Under the pieces are notes generated by a model. The model did not search any database and was not told the DNA's origin. It worked only from the letters and a program-made list of their open reading frames with translations. The translations under genes were made by a program, and so were the position numbers. From UBA2658 sp964617335 (lineage in GTDB: Bacteria; Bacillota; Clostridia; Oscillospirales; Oscillospiraceae), in contig CAZTXG010000005.1 in NCBI GenBank assembly GCA_964617335.1, positions 1-64,000 on the forward strand: a stretch of 64,000 nt of DNA, read 5' to 3'. The stretch's first letter is position 1, and every line of letters begins with the position of its first letter. Below, piece after piece: positions 9,383-16,532 of the stretch.

Positions 9383-10095
9383 TGATTTTAGGTGTTGAAT
9401 CCAGCGCAAAGGCCGCCTCCGCCGCCCTTTGCCGTGACGGTGTTCTCATAGGCCAATATTTTCAAAACAGCTCTCTCACCCACAGCCGCACCCTTCTTCC
9501 CATGATAGAGGACCTCTTAAAGAATCTTGAAATAAGCCTTCTTGACATTGACCTTATCGCCGTTTCCAAAGGCCCCGGCTCTTTTACAGGCATACGCATA
9601 GGCATTTCCGCCGTAAAGGGGCTGTGCTGGGCGCTGGACACCCCTGCCTGCGGGGTTTCCACCATGGAGGCCATGGCATATAACGGCCTTTCCGCACCCA
9701 CAGGCAGCCTTATATGCTGCTGTATGGACGCAAGGCGTGAACAGTTTTATAACGCTCTTTTTGAAATGCGTGAAGGAAAACCTCACAGACTTTGTCCCGA
9801 CAGGGCAATTTCTGCCCATGAGCTTGCAGAGGAAATAAATAATTTTGAAAAAGACGTTTTTTTAGTTGGAGACGGAAGTCATCTGTGTTATAATATTTTG
9901 GATAATTTAAAAGGCAATATAGTTTTAGCCCCCGAACCTCTGCGGTATCAAAGCGCCTGGGGTGTCTGCATGGCGGCAGCTCATGAAAAGCCGCAAAGGG
10001 CAGACGAGCTTTTGCCGGTTTACCTTCGGCTAAGTCAGGCCGAAAGAGAGCGTCAAGCAAAGGTTTTCGGAAATGCTCCGGCAGAAAGGGGCTAA
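9379..10095 (+). CDS. tsaB: tRNA threonylcarbamoyladenosine biosynthesis protein TsaB
   Basis: TsaB is an inactive ASKHA-fold paralogue of TsaD and the scaffold of the TsaBD dimer. The 238 residues open with ILGVESSAKAASAAL and contain SKGPGSFTGIRIG (about residues 64-76), the TsaB signature, plus the CCMDARREQFYNALF segment. The start overlaps the tsaE stop. The C-terminus ends in PVYLRLSQAER, also typical of the family. It is the last gene of the t6A group; upp begins 39 bases later with its own GGGAG site. Confidence 0.96.
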   Translation: MMILGVESSAKAASAALCRDGVLIGQYFQNSSLTHSRTLLPMIEDLLKNLEISLLDIDLIAVSKGPGSFTGIRIGISAVKGLCWALDTPACGVSTMEAMAYNGLSAPTGSLICCCMDARREQFYNALFEMREGKPHRLCPDRAISAHELAEEINNFEKDVFLVGDGSHLCYNILDNLKGNIVLAPEPLRYQSAWGVCMAAAHEKPQRADELLPVYLRLSQAERERQAKVFGNAPAERG

Positions 10096-10134
10096 ACCCG
10101 CTGCCATCCAATTTATATTTTAAGGGAGATTTTT

Positions 10135-10764
10135 ATGAGCAAGGTAACAGTTTTTGACCACCCCTTAATTCAGCACAAGGTAACCGTAATGCGCAACAAG
10201 GAAACAAGCTCTAAGGTGTTTCGTGAGCTTGTGGGAGAGGTTGCCCAGCTTATGTGCTATGAAGCCACACGGGACCTTCCCTTGGAAGATGTTGAAGTGG
10301 AAACTCCTGTGGCCACAGCAAAGGCAAGGCGCATTTCCGGAAAAAAGCTTGCGGTTGTACCCATACTGCGGGCGGGACTTGGAATGGTGGATGCAATCCT
10401 CACTATGATACCCAACGCAAAGGTGGGGCACATCGGCCTTTACCGCGATCCCGAAACCTTAAACCCCGTCAAATATTATTGCAAAATGCCCAAGGACATT
10501 GCAGACCGTGACGTAATAATAGTTGACCCCATGCTTGCAACCGGCGGCAGCGCCGATGCGGCCATTGAGTTTATTAAGGAATACGGCTGCCGTCACATAA
10601 AGCTTATGTGCATTATAGCCGCTCCTGAGGGAGTTGCCCGCATTAGAAAAAATCACCCTGATGTGGAGATTTTTATAGCCGCTATGGACGAGTGCCTAAA
10701 TGACCACGGTTACATAGTACCCGGACTCGGAGATGCGGGGGACCGAATTTTCGGCACCAAGTAA
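10135..10764 (+). CDS. upp: Uracil phosphoribosyltransferase
   Basis: This salvage enzyme makes UMP from uracil and PRPP in the cytoplasm. The 209 residues match the family length. The PRPP-binding loop reads VDPMLATGGSADAAI (about 129-143), and the N-terminal HPLIQHKVTVMRNKETSSKVFREL and C-terminal PGLGDAGDRIFGT blocks are characteristic, with the latter binding uracil. GGGAG precedes the ATG. A strong intrinsic terminator follows 16 bases after the stop, so upp ends this + strand run. Confidence 0.98.
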   Translation: MSKVTVFDHPLIQHKVTVMRNKETSSKVFRELVGEVAQLMCYEATRDLPLEDVEVETPVATAKARRISGKKLAVVPILRAGLGMVDAILTMIPNAKVGHIGLYRDPETLNPVKYYCKMPKDIADRDVIIVDPMLATGGSADAAIEFIKEYGCRHIKLMCIIAAPEGVARIRKNHPDVEIFIAAMDECLNDHGYIVPGLGDAGDRIFGTK

Positions 10765-10780
10765 AAACCTCATATAAATA

Positions 10781-10822
10781 AAAACTGCCGCAAGCTTAAA
10801 AAATCTTGCGGCAGTTTTTTTC
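10781..10822. terminator. Bidirectional intrinsic terminator
   Basis: A 14-bp stem (AAAACTGCCGCAAG at 10781-10794 with its complement at 10805-10818) is flanked by T runs on the + side and by the matching A run on the other side. It can therefore stop transcription both of upp and of the convergent membrane protein gene that ends at 10860. Confidence 0.92.
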
Positions 10823-10859
10823 GTTTTATGCCTAAAGCTTTTCCTTCGTTTGCCGAAGG

Positions 10860-11708
10860 CTAGTTTTTAAAGTGGATATGGCTGTTTATATGATCTATAC
10901 AAAAGCAGTGGTAGCCCTCGCAGCGAGAGCAAAAGCGAAACTCTAAGTCGGGGTAGTCTGTATCTGTCCTGCCGCAGACCTCGCACTTTCTGGTGTATGG
11001 TTTTTTTGCCTGATCTTTGTTATATTTTTTTGCGGCTTTTTTGAAATCTATAGTTTTTTGCTTCTGCTTCACCTTCGAAGGTTTAACATAGTCAAGGAGC
11101 CAGCCGCCGCAGAATATGAAGTAGTTTAAAATCGCTATAATAGGCAGAAGGTTTGTTGGAAAGCTGCTTGTGATAATTGCCAAGGCGAAAAACACGGCAT
11201 TTGCTATGCCCAGCCACTTCATTTTTATGGGTATAATAAAAAACAGCAAAACACGCATTTCGGGAAAAAGCGTGGCAAAGGCGAAAAACATGGACAGGTT
11301 AAGGTATGAGGTGTTTATAGACATAGAAATGCCTGTTATCAGCCAAAAAAGAGTTGCGTAAAGTATGTTTAAAATCATGCCGGAAAAGTAATATATGGTA
11401 AATTTTCCGTGGCCCCAATATCTTTCCAGGGTGTTGCCTATGAAGTAATAAAAATAAAGACTTATGAGAAAAAGAAAGCCGTCTTGAGTGGGAACCAAAA
11501 CAAAGGTAAAAAGCCGCCATATCTGAAGCTTTTTAAAAACGGCCTCCGCATTAAATGTAAGAGCGCCGGTGAGAACATTGCTGGTGTCCATCATTCCAAA
11601 AATCCAAACAAGGCCGCTGCCTATGACGATATAAAGCATTAGATTTCTGATGCCGAATTTGGGGTGTTCTATACAAAAGCGGTCTATGCGCCGCATAAGA
11701 CTTTTCAT
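10860..11708 (-). CDS. Rhomboid-like membrane protein, probably non-proteolytic, with C-terminal zinc ribbon
   Basis: The 282-residue protein has about six hydrophobic segments between residues 20 and 205, then a basic linker rich in lysine and a cysteine-rich tail (CEVC, then CSRC and CFCIDH) that looks like a zinc ribbon. The layout of the membrane part, with WRLFTFVLVP early and FIGNTLERYWG after the second segment, resembles rhomboid/Derlin folds. The GxSG catalytic serine motif is not present (the equivalent region reads NTSYLNLSMFFAFA), and no histidine is seen in the last segment. It is therefore probably a pseudoprotease; its role is unknown. A GGAGAAAT site precedes the ATG at 11708. 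The fold assignment is inference from pattern. Confidence 0.6.
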   Translation of the reverse strand: MKSLMRRIDRFCIEHPKFGIRNLMLYIVIGSGLVWIFGMMDTSNVLTGALTFNAEAVFKKLQIWRLFTFVLVPTQDGFLFLISLYFYYFIGNTLERYWGHGKFTIYYFSGMILNILYATLFWLITGISMSINTSYLNLSMFFAFATLFPEMRVLLFFIIPIKMKWLGIANAVFFALAIITSSFPTNLLPIIAILNYFIFCGGWLLDYVKPSKVKQKQKTIDFKKAAKKYNKDQAKKPYTRKCEVCGRTDTDYPDLEFRFCSRCEGYHCFCIDHINSHIHFKN

Positions 11709-11946
11709 ATGGATTTCTCCTTTGTTGTATCTTAATCCTTGGCTTTTACTGCCTTTATGTAAAATGATACCCTTTTTAGTTTATAAAGTCTATTATAATT
11801 TTGTAAACTTCAAAAAATAAACACAAAACCCAGTCTATAATAATATTTGACTTTAAGTATTTGTAGAAATGTGTTATCATTAAGTTTGCAGAAAACAGCT
11901 TTAACCCCGCTACATTAAAAATACTATATCAAGTGAGGACAAGATA
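11709..11946. promoter_or_regulatory. Divergent intergenic region with candidate metK promoter
   Basis: This AT-rich stretch separates the rhomboid-like gene from metK. On the + strand, TTGACT (11847-11852) and TGTTAT (11872-11877) could be -35 and -10 boxes, but the 19-base spacer is longer than ideal. The predicted leader of about 65 bases is too short for, and does not resemble, a SAM riboswitch. Confidence 0.4.
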
Positions 11947-13146
11947 ATGGGCGTCAATATAAAAAACAGAGTATTTACCTCCGAATCCGTAACGGAGGGT
12001 CATCCCGATAAAATGTGCGACCAGATTTCCGATGCGGTTCTGGACACCATTTTGGCCATGGACAAAAACGCCAGGGTTGCCTGCGAGTGTGTTGCCACAA
12101 CGGGCATGGTAATGGTTATGGGCGAAATCAGTACAAACTGCTATGTGGACATCCCTGCCGTCGTCCGCAAAACCGTAGACGAAATTGGCTATAACAACCC
12201 CGAATACGGCTTTGACTGCAACACCTGTGCGGTTTTAACCTCCATAGACGAGCAAAGCTCCGACATTGCCATGGGAGTTAACAAGTCCCTGGAATGCCGA
12301 ATAGATGAAAAAAACTGCGGCACTTCCGATACCGGCGCAGGGGATCAGGGCATGATGTTTGGTTTTGCCTGTGACGAAACCGAGGAAAAAATGCCCGCTC
12401 CCATATCATACTCCCACAAGCTTGTCCGCCGCCTTGCCGAGGTTCGCAAAAACGGAGAGCTTTCATGGCTGCGCCCCGACGGTAAAAGTCAGGTCACCGT
12501 GCAGTATGGCAAAAACGGTGAGATTGAGCGGATTCCCGCCATTGTTGTTTCCACCCAGCACAGCGCCGATATTGACATTGAAACTTTGCGTGAGGCCATT
12601 ATAGAAAGCGTTATCCTCCCCGTTATCCCCAAAAACCTTATCGACAATGACACAAGATTTTTAATAAATCCCACAGGGCGCTTTGTTATAGGCGGCCCCG
12701 TGGGCGACTCGGGGCTTACAGGCCGGAAGATAATTGTTGATACCTATGGCGGCTACGCCAGCCACGGGGGCGGCTGCTTCTCCGGAAAAGACCCCACAAA
12801 GGTTGATCGCAGCGGTGCGTATATGGCTCGATATATTGCAAAAAACCTTGTTGCGGCAGGCCTTTGCAAAAGCTGCCATATAGAGCTTGCCTATGCCATA
12901 GGTGTTGCAAGACCTGTCTCCATTTTTGTTGAAACCTACGGGACGGGCCTTGTTTCCGACGAAAGACTTACAGAGATTATAGAAAGCAGCTTTGACCTTC
13001 GCCCTGCGAAGATAATCGAAAAGCTTGACCTTCTGCGCCCCATCTACAAGCAAACCGCCGCCTACGGTCACTTTGGAAGACCTGACCTTGACCTGCCTTG
13101 GGAAAGAGTTGATATGGCAGAGGATTTGCGCTCTCTTGTAAAATAA
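11947..13146 (+). CDS. metK: S-adenosylmethionine synthetase
   Basis: MetK makes S-adenosylmethionine from methionine and ATP. The 399 residues are the usual length. The N-terminal block FTSESVTEGHPDKMCDQISD, the GAGDQGMMFGFAC hexapeptide region near residue 135, and the glycine-rich GGGCFSGKDPTKVDRS phosphate loop near 275 are all intact. SAM is the cofactor of the KamA-like enzyme, RlmB and other methyltransferases in the cell, but no coupling beyond that is implied. The ATG follows GTGAGGACAAGATA. It appears to be transcribed alone. Confidence 0.98.
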   Translation: MGVNIKNRVFTSESVTEGHPDKMCDQISDAVLDTILAMDKNARVACECVATTGMVMVMGEISTNCYVDIPAVVRKTVDEIGYNNPEYGFDCNTCAVLTSIDEQSSDIAMGVNKSLECRIDEKNCGTSDTGAGDQGMMFGFACDETEEKMPAPISYSHKLVRRLAEVRKNGELSWLRPDGKSQVTVQYGKNGEIERIPAIVVSTQHSADIDIETLREAIIESVILPVIPKNLIDNDTRFLINPTGRFVIGGPVGDSGLTGRKIIVDTYGGYASHGGGCFSGKDPTKVDRSGAYMARYIAKNLVAAGLCKSCHIELAYAIGVARPVSIFVETYGTGLVSDERLTEIIESSFDLRPAKIIEKLDLLRPIYKQTAAYGHFGRPDLDLPWERVDMAEDLRSLVK

Positions 13147-13216
13147 TTTACTTTGGAGCTTTTAATACGACCAAGCCATGTTTTTCACATGACACAAACG
13201 AACACCGGAGGTCAGC

Positions 13217-13969
13217 ATGGATTTTGAAAATGACCGTGAAGATGTAATAGAAGGGCGCAACGCCGTTGTAGAAGCCCTTCGTGCAGGACGTGTAATCGAT
13301 AAAATTTTTATTCAAAAGGGCGAAACAGACAAAACCTTAGGACACATAGCCTCAACTGCAAGGCAGGCCGGTGTTGTGGTTGTGGACGCTGACAGGCGCA
13401 AGCTTGACTCTATGAGCCGCACCCACTCCCATCAGGGGGTTATAGCCCTTGCCGCCCTCCGTGAATATTGCAGCATTCAGGACATTTTAGACATAGCGGC
13501 AAATAGGGGTGAGCCACCCTTTGTTGTCATCTGCGACGAGGTTTCCGACCCGCAAAACCTCGGCGCTGTTATACGCACCGCCGAGGCGGCAGGAGTTCAC
13601 GGCATAGTCATCCCTAAGCGCCGTTCGGCAGGGCTTACCTCCATTGTAAGCAAAACCAGTGCCGGAGCCGCAGAGCATATGGCTGTTGCCAGAGTCCCAA
13701 ACCTCTCGGCGGCGATAAAAGAGCTTAAGGCTGCCGGCCTTTGGGTTTACGGCACAGCGGCAGACGGCGAAAGTGAGCTTTGGAAAACAGACCTTAAAGG
13801 GCCTATATGCATTGTTGTCGGTTCCGAAGGTGAAGGCTTAAGCCGCCTTGTGGGGGAAAACTGCGATTTTCTTGTTTCCATCCCCATGAAAGGCAAGGTT
13901 TCCTCCCTTAATGTTTCCGCTGCGGCAGCCCTTATGATTTATGAAGTCTTCCGCCAGCGCCTGCCCTAA
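13217..13969 (+). CDS. rlmB: 23S rRNA 2'-O-ribose methyltransferase, TrmH/RlmB family
   Basis: This SpoU/TrmH-class methyltransferase uses SAM to methylate a ribose in RNA, most likely G2251 of 23S rRNA. The 250 residues have an N-terminal substrate-binding domain that begins IEGRNAVVEAL (about 1-80) and the trefoil-knot catalytic domain. Its three signature motifs are visible: CDEVSDPQNLGAVIRTAEAAG, IVVGSEGEGLS and SIPMKGKVSSLNVSAAAALM. An ACCGGAGGT site precedes the ATG. The family assignment is firm; the exact target (RlmB or another member) is inferred. Confidence 0.92.
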   Translation: MDFENDREDVIEGRNAVVEALRAGRVIDKIFIQKGETDKTLGHIASTARQAGVVVVDADRRKLDSMSRTHSHQGVIALAALREYCSIQDILDIAANRGEPPFVVICDEVSDPQNLGAVIRTAEAAGVHGIVIPKRRSAGLTSIVSKTSAGAAEHMAVARVPNLSAAIKELKAAGLWVYGTAADGESELWKTDLKGPICIVVGSEGEGLSRLVGENCDFLVSIPMKGKVSSLNVSAAAALMIYEVFRQRLP

Positions 13970-14024
13970 TAAGGGAAGCAGGAATGTTTAAGCCTTTCCC
14001 AATATTAAGCTTTTAGGGTGAAAT

Positions 14025-16298
14025 ATGGATAACAATAATTTTGAAAACTTAACAGACGGCTTAGATAGTCAGGAGCTTTCTCTGGAATCTATCCTTGCCG
14101 AGTTTAAGGCCGAAAGCCAGCTTTACGGCGAAACGGCGGATAAGCCTGAGGATAAATCCCTGCCCATTATTATGGAAAGCTCCTCACAAAACGCCGGAGA
14201 GGCCAAGATTTCAAGCGCCATGGATTTTATTGAGTCCATGGCCGAGGACGAGCCTTTAGAAAAGCCCCCTTCCGTGACTGATTTTCAAGGAGGGGGCAAA
14301 GACGCTTTCTTCCCCCCGGGGGAAAAAGCCCAGACAGAGCATTCTTCCGAAGCTCTTTCTGAAAGTAAAAAGACAGATTTCTCCTTATTTGAAAGACCCG
14401 CAAAAAACCCGCCCCCTCCGGAAAAGCCAAAGCCCCTCACCGACGAGGACATCTGGAACATGGCGGCAAACATTGAAAGCAGCGACGAAAGCTATGCCCC
14501 TATGGGGGACTATTCAGTCCTTGATGATGATGTGCCGGAGGAGCCAGATCTTCGTGAAAAATTTTACGCCCCTCTTTTGGAGCTTATTTCATCTGCTTCG
14601 GCAAGGCGTGAGGAAAAAAGGCTTAAGAAAAAAGAAATGGACCGGCAAAGGCGGGAAGATTTACCGCCAGAGCTTTCACCTCAAAGGGCCTCCGGTCTTT
14701 ATGCGGATCAGGCTTTCTCTTTGCGTCTGAGGTGCATTTTCGCGGCAGGGCTTTGCCTTGTGCTTTTATATTTGTCCTACGGGCTGCCTGCCTTTGGTGT
14801 TCTTGGCTCAAGCCTTATTATAAGAACCCTTGTCTGTCTTGTTTTTCAGCTTGTGGTAATGCTTATAGGCCTTGACGTCATTGCAAACGGCTTTATAAGC
14901 CTTTTTGAAGGAAAGCCGGGGGTAGAGTCTCTAATCTCCGTATCCTGTCTTATTTCGCTTATAGACGCTGTTGTCATGGTCATAAGCGGGAATACGGCCT
15001 TGGGTCTTCCCTTCTGCGCCGTTTCCTCTCTTTCTGTTTTATTTGCACTTTGCGGCTCATACCTTTCCTGTGCCGGCTTTGCCCTAAGCTTTAAGGTTGC
15101 CTCCCTGCCAAAGGAGCCTTCCCTTGTCATGTCTCAGCAAAACATCGGGGGGGACGGCAGGGTACTTTTTAAGGCAAAACGTCCTGTCACAGGCTTTGTG
15201 CGTGAAAGTGAGCAGTCGGACCTTTTTGAAATGGTTTACAGTTTTCTTGCTCCCTTTTTGCTTGTGGCGGCACCGGTGCTCTCCCTTTTTTGCTTTATAG
15301 CCAGCGATAAATGCTCAAGCTTTTTGCGCACCCTTTCGGCCTGCACCTGCGTATCCGCTTCCTTTTCCGCTCTTTTGGGCTTTGCCCTTCCCTTTTATGT
15401 TCTTACAAAGCGGCTCTCCCGAAGCGGCGTTGCCATTGCCGGATATTCCGGAGCCTCGGAATTGGGCAGACTCCGGCAGGTTGTTATAACAGATATCGAC
15501 CTTTTTCCACGCCGCACTGTTTCCATTGCGGACATAAACATAGAAGAAGGCTCTTATCCCGACAAGGTAATCTCCTATACCGGCAGCATGATAGCCGCCG
15601 CCGGCCTTGGGATTGCCCCTGTATTCACAGAGCTTATGAAAAAAAACAACTGCTCTATGCAAAGGGTTGAGGATTTTGCCTGTCATGAGGGCGGCGGCGT
15701 AGTTGCCAGAATAAACGGTGATAAGGTTTATGTGGGCAGCGCAGGCTTCATTCGCCTTATGGGCATAAGAATTGAAAAAGGCAGCGTTTCAGCAAGCGCT
15801 GTTTGCACCGCTATAAACGATGTTTACGCCGGAAGCTTTGAAATTAACTACACACCCATAAGCTCTGTGCAAAGAGCCTTGGTTTCCCTGCTTTCCGGAA
15901 AAACACAGCCCCTGTTTGCCATCCGTGATTTTAACATCACACCTCTGCTTATAAAGCAAAAGTTCCGCCTGCCCTCAAGCTCCTACGATTTTCCATCCTT
16001 TGCCGACCGCTACCTTATCTCCTCAAGGGAGTCCCAGGAAAACGGCTCTGTAATCGGAATGTTCGCAAGAGGCGGCCTAAATTCTGTGGCGGGGCTTATG
16101 CTCCGAGGCAGAAGACTTTATCTCGGCTCTGTTTTATGCGCGGCTCTTTCCGTCTTAGGCACCCTTGTGGGTATGGTTCTCATGCTTTCTCTTTGTTGGG
16201 CGGGTGCTTTTGATTCTGCCGGAGTTGCCAATGTTATGACCTTTATGCTCCTTTGGCTCTCCCCTGTCTTTGTGATTTCCCTGTGGCTTAAAAACTAG
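14025..16298 (+). CDS. Degenerate P1B-type ATPase-like membrane protein (likely pseudoenzyme)
   Basis: This 757-residue protein has an acidic, proline- and serine-rich soluble N-terminus (about 1-230) and then several membrane segments. From about residue 430 its order of parts follows heavy-metal P-type ATPases. ALLGFALPFYVL (449-460) matches the segment after the CPC ion motif, GVAIAGYSGASELGRL matches the GILIKGGEALERL block, and VVITDIDLFP (486-495) sits where VVFDKTGTLT should be. GGGVVARINGDKVYVGS (556-572) matches the nucleotide-domain GKGV/VGN region. CPC is replaced by FSA, DKTGT by DIDLF, and the HP and GDGxNDxPAL motifs are not visible, so ATP-driven transport is unlikely. It lies between rlmB and an EF-G paralogue, with a terminator after it. 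Function is unknown; homology was judged by eye. Confidence 0.65.
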   Translation: MDNNNFENLTDGLDSQELSLESILAEFKAESQLYGETADKPEDKSLPIIMESSSQNAGEAKISSAMDFIESMAEDEPLEKPPSVTDFQGGGKDAFFPPGEKAQTEHSSEALSESKKTDFSLFERPAKNPPPPEKPKPLTDEDIWNMAANIESSDESYAPMGDYSVLDDDVPEEPDLREKFYAPLLELISSASARREEKRLKKKEMDRQRREDLPPELSPQRASGLYADQAFSLRLRCIFAAGLCLVLLYLSYGLPAFGVLGSSLIIRTLVCLVFQLVVMLIGLDVIANGFISLFEGKPGVESLISVSCLISLIDAVVMVISGNTALGLPFCAVSSLSVLFALCGSYLSCAGFALSFKVASLPKEPSLVMSQQNIGGDGRVLFKAKRPVTGFVRESEQSDLFEMVYSFLAPFLLVAAPVLSLFCFIASDKCSSFLRTLSACTCVSASFSALLGFALPFYVLTKRLSRSGVAIAGYSGASELGRLRQVVITDIDLFPRRTVSIADINIEEGSYPDKVISYTGSMIAAAGLGIAPVFTELMKKNNCSMQRVEDFACHEGGGVVARINGDKVYVGSAGFIRLMGIRIEKGSVSASAVCTAINDVYAGSFEINYTPISSVQRALVSLLSGKTQPLFAIRDFNITPLLIKQKFRLPSSSYDFPSFADRYLISSRESQENGSVIGMFARGGLNSVAGLMLRGRRLYLGSVLCAALSVLGTLVGMVLMLSLCWAGAFDSAGVANVMTFMLLWLSPVFVISLWLKN

Positions 16299-16325
16299 GA
16301 GCCTTGGAAGATTTGAGATGAACCT

Positions 16326-16363
16326 CCGGCAGGCGCCAATGAAAGCGTCTGCCGGCTTTTTAT
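16326..16363 (+). terminator. Intrinsic terminator
   Basis: An 11-bp stem with one wobble pair (CCGGCAGGCGC and GCGTCTGCCGG) closes a short loop and is followed by CTTTTTATT. It lies 27 bases after the stop of the P-type ATPase-like gene and isolates it from the EF-G paralogue. Confidence 0.85.
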
Positions 16364-16432
16364 TAAATACAGCCTTTCTGGAGGGAATATATAAAATGCC
16401 GGATAGCGATAAGCCTTCAATATAAAAATTTG

Positions 16433-16461
16433 TTGCAAATGTCCTTCCCGATGTGTATAAT
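16433..16461 (+). promoter_or_regulatory. Sigma-A type promoter of the EF-G paralogue
   Basis: TTGCAA (16433-16438) and a perfect TATAAT (16456-16461) are separated by 17 bases. Transcription should start near 16468, about 65 bases before the chosen ATG at 16533. A small CCTGA-gataa-TCAGG hairpin lies in the leader. Confidence 0.8.
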
Positions 16462-16532
16462 TATGCTGTATTGAATCCTGAGATAATCAGGTTAATATAA
16501 AAAACAAAACTATGGTAAGGAGATTCCCTCAC

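Noticed and set aside
11709..11946. A SAM riboswitch upstream of metK
   Set aside because: The leader is short and AT-rich, without the expected multi-helix junction or terminator hairpin.
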